Shown here piece by piece: positions 55,329-63,080 of a stretch of 63,080 nucleotides of DNA (position 1 is the first letter of the stretch; each line of letters begins with the position of its first letter). The translations under genes and the position numbers were made by a program. This DNA comes from Elusimicrobiota bacterium (GTDB taxonomy: Bacteria > Elusimicrobiota > Elusimicrobia > UBA1565 > UBA9628). Below the pieces are notes generated by a model, which was given only the letters and a program-made list of their open reading frames with translations, was not told the DNA's origin and did no database searches. The stretch lies in NCBI GenBank assembly GCA_016218545.1, contig JACRDQ010000033.1, forward strand, positions 1-63,080, in the 5' to 3' direction.

Positions 55329-56465
55329 ATGCTTGCATTTCCCTTCTACGTGGTCGCAGTAGTGGTTTCTGCCAGTGAGGTCCGGCAGCCGTCCGCTTGT
55401 CGCAGGGGAGATGATCTCTACGCGGTGGAAAGGTACTCGGAGGCAGCTGCTGCTTGGCAGTCCGGAGCCCAGGCAAAACTTCCACGCTGCCTGGCCGGGA
55501 TCGGGATGATGATGGATGCTGGGGTCGTGTTCCCTAAGGATCATCGAGGCGGCGCCGCGTATCACGCAGCTGCCTATCGTGCGGCTTTCGCCCTCCCCGA
55601 CGATCCGGAAGCTCTCTTCACTCTCGGGACCCTGTATCAGCACGGGCGCGGTGTTGCCGCAGACGCGCTGACGGCAGTCGGCTACTACCAGAAGGCCTCG
55701 AGGCTGGGCCTGGCTGAGGCGACCTATAGGTTGGCCGGCTTATACGACGATGGCCTGGGGGTCCAGAGGGATCGCAAAATGGCTCTCCGGTTGTACCGGG
55801 AGGCTGCTGACAAGGGCGAGATCGGGGCGCAATACCAGCTTGGTGTATTGGCCGAGGAGGGTGATGGCATCCCACGCGATTTGCCGTCAGCGTACAAGTC
55901 GTACCGGGTGGCAGCAGACAAGGGATTGCCCGATGCACAATACAAGGTGGGTGTCTTCCTTCGCAAGGGCCTGGGTGTCCCGCAGAAGCCGGAGGAAGCT
56001 TTCACTTGGTTCACGAAGGCCGCGCAACAAGGATACGCCGTGGCTTACCGGGGTCTCGGTGAGATGTACGCCCATGGCGAAGGAACCGAACAGAACCTTT
56101 CACTGGCCTATAGATGGCTGTTGGCCGACAAGACTCCTGCAGGCGCACAGGCACTGGCGTTCCTTGATCAGGAAGTCGGTTCCTTGGCATCTGCGCGCGG
56201 GAGGGATTGCGGGAAGATGCTCAAGCGCATGCCTGCTGGCTCCCCGGCCCCGGGATCATGCCCGACGGTCTTCTCGGCGCGGAAAGACCCAGTGTCTCCC
56301 TCTGCCGTGGCCGCAACCCCCTTTCGAAAGTGGGATGTGTCCATTTGCAGGGAGGGCGCTACTGCGCACGGTCGGAAGAGGTTCACTGAAGCTGAGAACC
56401 TCTTTCGTGCGGGTGCGGCTCAGGATCGGCCTCGTTGCGTAGCGGGCCTGGGACTTCTGTACTAG
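55329..56465 (+). CDS. Exported Sel1-repeat protein, N-terminal part of a Sel1-TPR-CHAT protein
   Basis: 378 codons up to a TAG. Signal peptide FPFYVVAVVVSASEV, then about six Sel1 repeats (for example DALTAVGYYQKASRLGLAEA, and GLYDDGLGVQRDRKMALRLY). At the end the sequence repeats its own beginning: ICREGATAHGRKRFTEAENL then CVAGLGLLY resembles ACRRGDDLYAVERYSEAAAA then CLAGIGMMM. The TAG at 56463-56465 interrupts exactly where the first copy continues DAGVVFPKD, and the same frame goes on with EGKLFPKDLD. So this is probably one gene with an amber codon, not two. Confidence 0.78.
   Translation: MLAFPFYVVAVVVSASEVRQPSACRRGDDLYAVERYSEAAAAWQSGAQAKLPRCLAGIGMMMDAGVVFPKDHRGGAAYHAAAYRAAFALPDDPEALFTLGTLYQHGRGVAADALTAVGYYQKASRLGLAEATYRLAGLYDDGLGVQRDRKMALRLYREAADKGEIGAQYQLGVLAEEGDGIPRDLPSAYKSYRVAADKGLPDAQYKVGVFLRKGLGVPQKPEEAFTWFTKAAQQGYAVAYRGLGEMYAHGEGTEQNLSLAYRWLLADKTPAGAQALAFLDQEVGSLASARGRDCGKMLKRMPAGSPAPGSCPTVFSARKDPVSPSAVAATPFRKWDVSICREGATAHGRKRFTEAENLFRAGAAQDRPRCVAGLGLLY
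56463..56465 (+). other. In-frame amber codon inside the Sel1-TPR-CHAT gene
   Basis: TAC-TAG-GAA: the same frame is open for 378 codons before and 1150 codons after. Homology between the first and second Sel1 modules crosses this codon (LGLLY-stop-EGKLFPKD against IGMMMDAGVVFPKD). TAG is an ordinary stop elsewhere in the window, so genome-wide recoding is unlikely. A one-base nonsense change, readthrough or a sequencing error are possible. Confidence 0.8.
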
Positions 56466-56489
56466 GAAGGAAAGCTCTTTCCTAAGGAC

Positions 56490-59400
56490 TTGGACGCTGC
56501 CCGAAAACATTACGACCGAGCATTCCGCCTGGCAGTATCGCGACCCGATGATCCTGAGTCCGTGTATTCGTTGGGGCTGCAATATCAGTATGGGCGAGCA
56601 GTGAAGCAGGACCTGGATGAGGCGGTGCGACGCATCAAGAGGGCTTCTGAAATGGGGTTTGCGGAAGCGACATACCGCATTGGGACCTTCTACGATCTCA
56701 AAGGCCTGCTTCCGCCGGATCAGAAGATGGCGCAGGAATGGTTGTTGAAGGCGGCGGGTCAAGGCGAGGTGGAAGCCCAATTCCGTCTTGGGGAGTGGTA
56801 TCAGTTCGGCCAAGGTGTTTCGACTGACTATGCCAAGGCAGTCGAGTGGTTCCGATCTGCTGCGGAGCAAGGGAAGATGGAGGCTGAGTACAAGCTTGGC
56901 TTCATGGCGCATGAGGGTTTGGGTATGCCTCGGAATCTGCGCGAGGCGTTCGACTGGCTTTCAAGATCTGCAGGCAAGGGCTACGCTCCTGCGCAGTATT
57001 TCCTTGGGAAGATGTATTTCGCCGGGGAGGGGACAGCGCCTGATGCGGTCCAGGGCTATCGATGGTCCCTGGCTGCGCTGCAGGGGGGAGAGAACGAAGC
57101 CTCAAAGTCCCTGGAGAGTTTTGACTGGTATCTCGGTCCTGAGATGTCCAAACGGGCGAGAGAGTGCGCTGCGCGAGTGGTCGCTCTGCCGAATGGCGCG
57201 GAAACCCCCGAGGAGTGCCGGATCACTGTCCCGGTACGGGAGGGCGGCATCCTGATCGTCAGGGGGAGGGGTGGCGCTGACATGGGAGTCGGCTCGCCGA
57301 TCCGAGGGGATGAGAGGGTCTATGTCCCTGGCAGGCTGCCGCATCATGACGGCCCTCGGCCGACGGTCGAGTTCCGAAAGGGGGAGAAACCAGACGTTGT
57401 TTATCGCGATAAGGATGGGAAGACCATCTTCCGAGAGTCCGAGGAGCCTGAGGCCTTCCTATCTGCCGCTTACCGCTATCTCAGCATTGCGAACTACCCC
57501 ATGGCGCACGAATACGCGAAGAAGGCTCTCTCTCATGCGAGGCAGACCAAGGACCGGCGGGCCGAAGCCAGGGCATTGAGTGCCCTGGGGAGTGTCTTCC
57601 GGGTCTATGCCGATTACGAAGCCGCTCTGCAGAATCTTCAGGCTGCCCTGGGCCTCTATGAGGATGCCGGGAGTGAAGGCCAGGAGCTCTTGACGGCGTT
57701 CGCCAACTTGAGCCACCTGTATTGGGACATCGGGGATTATGACCGTGCCATTGAAGTCTCCTCCGAAGCGCTTGTCTTTGCGCGAAGGTCCCAGAACAGC
57801 GTGTGGATCGCGGCCGCTCTCAACAACTTGGGAGCTTCTTGGCTCTTTGCCGATGAACCGGCCGAGGCGCAGCCTTTCTTGCAGGAGGCGCTAGGGTTGA
57901 TCGAGCAGGCGCCCATCCTGAACACGAACATTGCGCGTGCCCAACTTGCCATGGGGCAAACTGCTGAGGCCGCTGAAGTGTTCACGAAGAACGGGGACTA
58001 TTACGATCTGGCGCGCGTCCGGCTCGCCGAGGGCCGCTTCTCCGAGGCTCGCCGCTTGTTGGAGGCCGAATTCAAGAAGTGGGAGAAGATGGGGCAGAGG
58101 GAACTCGTCATCGCGAACGCTATCGGAATGGGGCAATGCTCCGAAGGGCAGGGCGATGGGGATCGGGCTTTGCGGCATTACAGCGACGCGGTCGATCTCC
58201 TGGAGCGGATCCGGGATGGCACGGCCCCGGCATTTCGATTGGGTCTCATGGGAGCCTCCAGCAACTTCCTGAAGCACCTTGAGGCCTTCGAGGGTCTGGT
58301 GCGTCTCTCCACGACCGGTTCAGGGGGGTGGGCGGAGTCCTTCCTGCGCGCTGAATTCACTCACAGCAGGACATTCTCGGAGGCCATAGGACGCAAGCGC
58401 GGCTCCCTCAGGCACTTGATCCCCAAGGGGCTCGCTGAGGAGGACGAGAGGCTGGCAGGAGATATCCAGGCCAGGTCACGTGACCTGAACCGCGCCTTTT
58501 TCCTGAACGACAGGGAGGAGCTCTCGAAACTCCAGCCTGACCTGGATTCCCTTAAGGAGAGGCGGCGGAGCCTAGTCGAGGGCCTCCATAGAGAGTATCC
58601 ACGCTATGCCTGGGCGAAGTACCCTAGGCCGGTTCCGGTTGACTCCATCCCCTTGAAGACCGGCGAAGTGCTGATCGAATACGAGGTGATGGAAAGGTTT
58701 ACTAGGGTCTTTGTCGTCAAACCCGGCGCTGGGCTCTCCGTGCTGGACCTTCCCGCGCCGCGCGCTAAGGTCGTGGCCGCGGTTCGCGGCTACCTGAGAA
58801 CCTTCGCAGAGACGTCAGGAACAACGGATTTGGCGCGGTTCAATCCGCGCGCCGGTTGGGAATTGTATTCACTGGTGCTCAAGCCGGTCCTGACGGGAGT
58901 CGATCGCCAAGGCCGTCCCTTGGTCGTGAAGTCTTCCAGACTCATCATTGTCCCTGACGAGATCCTCGGGAACCTGCCTTTCGAGGCGCTGGTGGCGGCG
59001 TTGCCGGGGGTGCTTGAGATGCCATCCGGCCCGCACGGGCCCGTGCCAGTCGGAGTCAAGTATGTCGGCGATGAATGGGACATCGCGTACTTCCAATCTG
59101 CTACTGCACTCGCGACCCAAAGAAAGGTCCCGAGGAAGGGTGGACCTTCTTCCCGGGCCCTCATCGTTGCTGACCCCATTTTCAGCCCTTCGGATGGCAG
59201 GGTCCGCGGGACGATGCTGACTGGCTCCCAGCAGCAGTCGCCGGACCAGCTGAAGACCATGGGGGCCATGGCCCAAGCCATGGGGTTCGGTGGGAAGCGT
59301 GCTGGGTCCGCGGACTCTAAGGTCATCGGACCCGATGGCGTCCTCTTCCCGCGATTGCACCTGACGAGCATCCTTGGCCATGCTTTGCTGGAAAAGGTCT

Positions 59401-59918
59401 TCCATGAAGAGGGTTCGGTGATGCTCGCCGGGAGCACGGCCTCGAAGGCGGAGTTGCTCAGACAAGACTTGGCTTCCTTCCGCTACATCGTCTTCGCCAC
59501 GCATGGCTTGTTGGGGCGGGCGGTCCATGGCATCCGCGAGCCAGCGCTGGTCCTCAATCAGGTCGGGAACAAGACCGTGGAGGATGGCTTTCTGACGATG
59601 TCCGATGTCATGGCTCTGGACCTCAACGCGGACGTGGTTGCGCTGACGGCCTGTCGGACCGGGCTCGGCAGGCAGGTCAGCGGCGAGGGAGTGGTCGGCC
59701 TGGGTCGGGCCTTCCAGCAGGCAGGGGCGCGTAATGTCATCGTCTCCCTTTGGGGAGTGGCGGAGGATTCCTCGGTGCGGCTGACCGAGGAGTTCTTCCG
59801 TCATCTCAGAGCCGGAAAGACTCCGCGCGAGGCGATCCGGTCCGCCAGGGCGGCGGTGCGGCGCGAGGGCTATGAGCACCCGTTCTACTGGGCTCCGTTC
59901 ATCCTTTTCGGGGAGTAA
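56490..59918 (+). CDS. TPR-CHAT protease-like protein, C-terminal part after the amber codon
   Basis: 1142 codons from a TTG; the frame is open from 56466. Sel1 repeats continue (AKAVEWFRSAAEQGKMEAEY) to about residue 210, then a linker, then TPRs (about 325-520; RALSALGSVFRVYADYEAAL) and a long helical part. The last 350 residues are a CHAT domain (caspase-HetF-associated with TPRs): FRYIVFATHGLLG holds the catalytic His and VVALTACRTGLGR the catalytic Cys; GARNVIVSLWGVAEDSS and HPFYWAPFILFGE complete it. Both key residues are present. CHAT proteases act in signalling and defence (for example Craspase TPR-CHAT), but here the N-terminal signal peptide suggests an envelope location. Without readthrough this part would need an internal start. 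Confidence 0.83.
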   Translation: MDAARKHYDRAFRLAVSRPDDPESVYSLGLQYQYGRAVKQDLDEAVRRIKRASEMGFAEATYRIGTFYDLKGLLPPDQKMAQEWLLKAAGQGEVEAQFRLGEWYQFGQGVSTDYAKAVEWFRSAAEQGKMEAEYKLGFMAHEGLGMPRNLREAFDWLSRSAGKGYAPAQYFLGKMYFAGEGTAPDAVQGYRWSLAALQGGENEASKSLESFDWYLGPEMSKRARECAARVVALPNGAETPEECRITVPVREGGILIVRGRGGADMGVGSPIRGDERVYVPGRLPHHDGPRPTVEFRKGEKPDVVYRDKDGKTIFRESEEPEAFLSAAYRYLSIANYPMAHEYAKKALSHARQTKDRRAEARALSALGSVFRVYADYEAALQNLQAALGLYEDAGSEGQELLTAFANLSHLYWDIGDYDRAIEVSSEALVFARRSQNSVWIAAALNNLGASWLFADEPAEAQPFLQEALGLIEQAPILNTNIARAQLAMGQTAEAAEVFTKNGDYYDLARVRLAEGRFSEARRLLEAEFKKWEKMGQRELVIANAIGMGQCSEGQGDGDRALRHYSDAVDLLERIRDGTAPAFRLGLMGASSNFLKHLEAFEGLVRLSTTGSGGWAESFLRAEFTHSRTFSEAIGRKRGSLRHLIPKGLAEEDERLAGDIQARSRDLNRAFFLNDREELSKLQPDLDSLKERRRSLVEGLHREYPRYAWAKYPRPVPVDSIPLKTGEVLIEYEVMERFTRVFVVKPGAGLSVLDLPAPRAKVVAAVRGYLRTFAETSGTTDLARFNPRAGWELYSLVLKPVLTGVDRQGRPLVVKSSRLIIVPDEILGNLPFEALVAALPGVLEMPSGPHGPVPVGVKYVGDEWDIAYFQSATALATQRKVPRKGGPSSRALIVADPIFSPSDGRVRGTMLTGSQQQSPDQLKTMGAMAQAMGFGGKRAGSADSKVIGPDGVLFPRLHLTSILGHALLEKVFHEEGSVMLAGSTASKAELLRQDLASFRYIVFATHGLLGRAVHGIREPALVLNQVGNKTVEDGFLTMSDVMALDLNADVVALTACRTGLGRQVSGEGVVGLGRAFQQAGARNVIVSLWGVAEDSSVRLTEEFFRHLRAGKTPREAIRSARAAVRREGYEHPFYWAPFILFGE

Positions 59919-59971
59919 CGGCGAGTCCTTTCGGGCGAGAGGAATGCACTCCCAGAGGCCCTCTGATTTGT

Positions 59972-59977
59972 TATATT
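59972..59977 (+). promoter_or_regulatory. -10 box of the phoH2 gene
   Basis: TATATT ends 10 nt before the ATG at 59988. Confidence 0.5.
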
Positions 59978-59987
59978 CCCTGCGACC

Positions 59988-61322
59988 ATGAACCCAGCCC
60001 CGCGTTCCTCCAAGACCTTCGTCCTGGACACCAATGTCCTCATCCATGACCCGGAGTCGCTGACCAGGTTCGAGCGCTCCAAGGTCGTCCTGCCTTTGGC
60101 GGTCATCGAGGAGCTCGACTCGTTCAAGCGCTTGAACGACGAGCGCGGATTCGCGGTGCGCCAGGCAGCCAGGCAGCTCGACCGCTTGCGGGCCAAGGGC
60201 AAGCTCTCCCAGGGCGTGGCCTTCGAGCACGGAGGCAGCATCGTCATCGAGCACCGGAGGGTCGAGCGCCTGCCCTCCCAGCTCGAAGGCAGCTCGGCCA
60301 AGAAGGACAACGATATCCTCGCCACCGCGCTCTTCCTCAAAGAGAAGGGCGAGAACGTGGTCTTCATCTCCAAGGACATGAACCTCAGGATCAAGGCCGA
60401 GATCCTCGGGCTGGAGACCGAGGATTACGAGCGCGAGAAGGCGCCCATCCAGGGCCTCTACAAGGGTTGGAGGGAGGTGACGGTCAGCCAGGCTGACATC
60501 GACAAGCTCTTCAAGGAGCACAAGCTGGCGGAGATCGCGGGCGTGGCGGACCTCAGGCCCAATGAGTTCCTCATCCTGAAGTCCGTGGAGAACCCGTCAG
60601 CGAGCGCGCTCGCCAGGTTCAAGGCGGGACAGGGCCTGGTCCCGCTCCAGGCTCAGCATAAGCCCTGGGGGGTCAAGCCCTTGAACGTGCAGCAGCGCTT
60701 CGCCCTGGATCTCCTCATGGACAAGGACATCTCCCTGGTCACCTTGATCGGCGTGCCCGGCTCGGGCAAGACCCTGCTCGCCCTGGCGGCGGGCTTGGAG
60801 CAGGTCTTCGAGTCCAGGCTCTACCGCAGGCTCCTCATCTCCAGGCCCGTGGTGCCCGTGGGACGGGACATCGGGTTCCTCCCGGGCTCCAAGGAGGAGA
60901 AGCTCTCGACCTGGATGGGCGCGGTCAAGGACAACATCGAGTTCCTCTGCGACTCCACGGGCCAGGTCACGCAAGACGAGGTCCTGGCCGAGGCCACGGA
61001 CATCTTCGACTCGGAGAAGATCGAGGTCGAGGCGGTTTCGTTTTTGCGCGGCCGCAGCCTGCCGCGCATGTACATCGTCATCGACGACTCACAGAACCTC
61101 ACGCCTCACGAGGTCAAGACCATCATCTCTCGCGCGGGCGAGGGCACCAAGGTGGTCCTGACCGGCGACCCCTACCAGATCGACAATCCGTACCTCGACG
61201 CCGCGTCGAACGGGCTCTCGAACCTGGTGGAGCGCTTCAAGGACCAGAAGGTGGCGGGCACGGTCAAGTTCGACAAGATCGAGCGCTCGGGCCTGGCTGC
61301 CCTGGCTTCGGAACTGCTCTAG
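59988..61322 (+). CDS. PhoH2: PIN-domain ribonuclease fused to PhoH ATPase
   Basis: A 444-residue fusion. The N-terminal PIN domain (about 9-140; KTFVLDTNVLIHDPESL, VIEELDSFK, KKDNDILATALFLKEK, VVFISKDMNLRIKAEILGLE) has the acidic nuclease residues. The C-terminal PhoH ATPase (about 228-444) has LIGVPGSGKTLLALAAGLEQ (Walker A), YIVIDDSQNLTPHEVKTIIS (Walker B with DDSQN), VVLTGDPYQIDNPYLD and the arginine-rich linker. PhoH2 proteins are RNA helicase/RNases, sometimes linked to toxin-antitoxin loci. No antitoxin is adjacent. Ends 1 nt from the convergent rimO. Confidence 0.92.
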   Translation: MNPAPRSSKTFVLDTNVLIHDPESLTRFERSKVVLPLAVIEELDSFKRLNDERGFAVRQAARQLDRLRAKGKLSQGVAFEHGGSIVIEHRRVERLPSQLEGSSAKKDNDILATALFLKEKGENVVFISKDMNLRIKAEILGLETEDYEREKAPIQGLYKGWREVTVSQADIDKLFKEHKLAEIAGVADLRPNEFLILKSVENPSASALARFKAGQGLVPLQAQHKPWGVKPLNVQQRFALDLLMDKDISLVTLIGVPGSGKTLLALAAGLEQVFESRLYRRLLISRPVVPVGRDIGFLPGSKEEKLSTWMGAVKDNIEFLCDSTGQVTQDEVLAEATDIFDSEKIEVEAVSFLRGRSLPRMYIVIDDSQNLTPHEVKTIISRAGEGTKVVLTGDPYQIDNPYLDAASNGLSNLVERFKDQKVAGTVKFDKIERSGLAALASELL

Positions 61323-61323
61323 C

Positions 61324-62652
61324 CTAGACGAGCCGCCCGACCAGGTCGTAGTCCTGGGCAGAGGAGATCCTGGCCCTGCAGAACATCCCTGCCTGGAGGG
61401 TCTTGAGGCGCGAGACCGGCCCGCAGACGAGCACCTTGCCGTCCACTTCAGGCGCCTGGTACTGCGACCTGCCTACCGCGAACCTAGGTCCTGCCTTTTC
61501 CACGAGGACCTCGAGGACCTTGCCCAAGCGCGCCTGGCCTGCTTTGCGGGACGCCTTCTTCTGGCAGGCCATCAGGAGGTTCAGCCTCTCGACCTTGACC
61601 GCTTCCTCGACCTGGCCAGGAAGGCCATGGGCCTTGGTGCCAGGCTCGCGGGAATAGGCGAAAGCTCCGAGGTGGTCGAAGCAGGCCTCCTGGACGAAGT
61701 CCCTGAGGTTGCGGAAAGCGGACTCGGTCTCGCCTGGGAAACCCACCAGGCAGGTGGTGCGCAAGGCGATCTCCGGGACCTTCTTGCGGAGCTTGGCGAT
61801 GAGCGTCTTTAAGTCGGCGCCGGTATAAGGCCGGTTCATGGCCTTGAGCACCCCATCGTCAGCGTGCTGGATGGGGAGGTCGAGGTACGCTGCCACCCGG
61901 TCCTGGCCCAGGTACTCGACGACCTCGTCGCTCAGGTGGCTGGGATAGGCGTACATGAGCCGGAGCCACCTGTAGCCTCGGATGCCGAGCAGGCCTGACA
62001 TGAGCTTGGCCAGGCCGGTCTTCCCGGCCTTGAGGTCCAGGCCGTAGCCGGCGGTGTCTTGGCCCACGAGCACGAGCTCATGGGCTCCGTCAGCCACGAG
62101 GTCAGAGGCTTCCTTCAGGATGTCCGCCATGGGCCTGCTGCGCAGAGGCCCGCGGATGGAGGGGATGGCGCAGTAGGCGCACCTGTTGGCGCAGCCTTCA
62201 GAGATCTTGAGATACGCCACTTCCTTGGGCCCGAGCCTCAGGCGCGGGCCGCACCCGAGCACCTCCGGAGATGCGGCCCGTGCCTTCCTGGCAGGCAAGC
62301 GGAGGAGCTTGCGGCAGAGCGCTGGGAGGGCGCGGTAATCCTTGAAAGCTGAGAGGGCGTCGGCTCCGGGCACGACGCCTGTCTTGGAGGGATAGCAGCC
62401 CAGAGCCACCACGGCTCGCAGGCCTGAGCGCTTCTTCAAGGCCTGGAGCTCCGAGAGCACGTCGCGGGTCTCCTGCCTGGCCGATTCCAGGAAAGCGCAG
62501 GTGTTGACCAGCGCGATGTCAGCGTCAGCGGGGTCCTCGGCAAGGAGGAAGCCCTCCTGCACCAGGGAAGCGATGATGCGCTCTGAATCCACCTGGTTCT
62601 TGGCGCACCCGAGACTGACGAGCGAAACGACAGGCTGCTCCGGGTCTGGCAC
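61324..62652 (-). CDS. rimO: Ribosomal protein S12 methylthiotransferase RimO
   Basis: A 442-residue radical-SAM enzyme that adds a methylthio group to Asp89 of ribosomal protein S12. The N-terminal domain has the three cluster Cys in SLGCAKNQVDSE, NTCAFLESARQE and ALGCYPSK. The radical-SAM motif is CANRCAYCAIPSIRGPLRSR. TRAM domain at the C-terminus (KVLEVLVEKAGPRFAVGRSQ). GTG at 62652 chosen: it starts in the expected place for the family, 4 nt after the stop of the upstream gene; longer starts would extend far into that gene. S12 specificity over tRNA (MiaB) is suggested by the SLGCAKNQVDSE motif and length. Confidence 0.94.
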   Translation of the reverse strand: MPDPEQPVVSLVSLGCAKNQVDSERIIASLVQEGFLLAEDPADADIALVNTCAFLESARQETRDVLSELQALKKRSGLRAVVALGCYPSKTGVVPGADALSAFKDYRALPALCRKLLRLPARKARAASPEVLGCGPRLRLGPKEVAYLKISEGCANRCAYCAIPSIRGPLRSRPMADILKEASDLVADGAHELVLVGQDTAGYGLDLKAGKTGLAKLMSGLLGIRGYRWLRLMYAYPSHLSDEVVEYLGQDRVAAYLDLPIQHADDGVLKAMNRPYTGADLKTLIAKLRKKVPEIALRTTCLVGFPGETESAFRNLRDFVQEACFDHLGAFAYSREPGTKAHGLPGQVEEAVKVERLNLLMACQKKASRKAGQARLGKVLEVLVEKAGPRFAVGRSQYQAPEVDGKVLVCGPVSRLKTLQAGMFCRARISSAQDYDLVGRLV

Positions 62653-62656
62653 GGGA

Positions 62657-63080
62657 TCAGGGTTCCGCTGGAGGCGGGAACATGGGGTCGAGCACCCCGT
62701 CGATGGCCTCGGCGATGGCAGGGTCTTCCACGATGGAGGCCGGGTTGTAGGTCTTTCTGAACACGTCTCCGGGATCCTCGAGAGGATAGGCTGCCAGGTG
62801 TTCGGCGATGTGCATGAGGGTCCTGGGAGCGATGGGCAGGGGCAGGACCTCAGGGTACTGCCGCCGCAGCTCATTGGCGGCTTTGACGAGCTTGCCAAGA
62901 AGCTCCGCCGGAACCTTGGGATGGAAGATGGAGAGGAGAGCCGCCTCTTCCTCGGGCGGCAGGTACTTCACGTCCAGGGTCATGCCGAAGCGGCTGGAGA
63001 GCTCGCCGGAAGGCGGCTCGCCCTTGTACGGGGGCTTCACCGGGTTCATGGTCCCGATCACCCAGGATTTGGTCTTGTCG
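62657..63080 (-). CDS. MoxR-like AAA ATPase, C-terminal part, cut by the window edge
   Basis: About 140 residues of a gene that continues beyond 63080. Reading in from the edge, KSWVIGTMNPVKPPYKGEPP is the sensor-1 strand with its Asn, GELSSRFGMTLDVKYLPPEE follows with the arginine-finger region, and the rest is the lid domain with PIAPRTLMHIAEHLAAYPLE. This is the AAA_5/MoxR pattern of metal-insertion or complex-remodelling ATPases. The Walker motifs lie outside the window. It directly precedes rimO (4-nt gap). Confidence 0.78.
   Translation of the reverse strand, partial: DKTKSWVIGTMNPVKPPYKGEPPSGELSSRFGMTLDVKYLPPEEEAALLSIFHPKVPAELLGKLVKAANELRRQYPEVLPLPIAPRTLMHIAEHLAAYPLEDPGDVFRKTYNPASIVEDPAIAEAIDGVLDPMFPPPAEP

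Noticed and set aside
1..63080. CRISPR arrays, rRNA genes, complete insertion sequences or prophage genes
   Set aside because: No regularly spaced repeats, rRNA sequence, transposase, integrase or phage structural gene was seen.

Overview
The window is 63 kb of GC-rich, gene-dense bacterial chromosome. It encodes TolC and RND efflux, ExbB/ExbD/ExbD, MltC, a PorV-like barrel and many signal peptides, so the cell has an outer membrane. A PorV-like protein next to a secreted protein with an FlgD-like C-terminal tail, a tungsten-type aldehyde:ferredoxin oxidoreductase, a phosphate butyryltransferase and the general style suggest an anaerobic lineage such as Elusimicrobiota. That placement is inference; no rRNA or ribosomal protein is present. 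At least a dozen start codons (several GTG) lie only 5-10 nt after a TATAAT-like -10 box, so leaderless or near-leaderless mRNAs look common.

Layout. 0.1-3.1 kb: SF1 helicase and LPP20-like protein. 3.2-4.25 kb (minus): promoter, GEMM-class cyclic-dinucleotide riboswitch, terminator and a small exported protein. 4.4-7.5 kb: Ca2+/cation exchanger, RNase HI with a C-terminal viroplasmin-like domain, CDP-alcohol phosphatidyltransferase. 7.66-17.27 kb: six co-directional genes that match no named system I know: coiled-coil protein, unknown protein, AAA+ ATPase, intact GHKL (Hsp90/MutL-type) ATPase, a 1286-residue relative of that GHKL protein with degraded motifs, and a small helical protein. This is the best candidate for an undescribed system. 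17.3-22.5 kb: methyltransferase, DUF167, lipoprotein, AOR, MltC, hemerythrin.

22.73-24.78 kb: a 2-kb island at the 3' end of an initiator tRNA-Met gene. A 33-bp partial copy of the tRNA marks the far end. Inside are an XRE antitoxin/nucleotidyltransferase toxin pair, two TATC-N8-GATA palindromes and the remnant of another nucleotidyltransferase. A 58-bp repeat with two hairpins occurs three times nearby, once with a compensatory pair change.

24.8-33.4 kb: PLC/S1-like protein with OB fold, a 53-residue DUF6132-like membrane protein, TolC and RND pump (no adaptor gene), DUF2892 protein, Fe-S protein. 33.5-40.5 kb: MBL-fold hydrolase, an exact 50-bp palindrome shared by two convergent stop codons, two MFS transporters, the PorV-like/secreted propeller pair, a coupled Cys/His-rich small protein. 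40.6-45.7 kb: AmgK-like kinase fused to a RapZ C-terminal domain with MurU-like uridylyltransferase (cell-wall sugar recycling), then a TolQ/ExbD/ExbD operon. 45.8-54 kb: methyltransferases, adenosine deaminase, TPR-TM-kinase, an adenylate kinase with a signal peptide, phosphate butyryltransferase, M20 peptidase. 54.2-59.9 kb: exported FlgO/DUF4384 protein and an exported Sel1-TPR-CHAT protease-like protein interrupted by one in-frame amber codon. 60-63 kb: PhoH2, RimO and the 3' part of a MoxR-type AAA gene cut by the window edge. Most remaining long ORFs are antisense or out-of-frame shadows caused by high GC.
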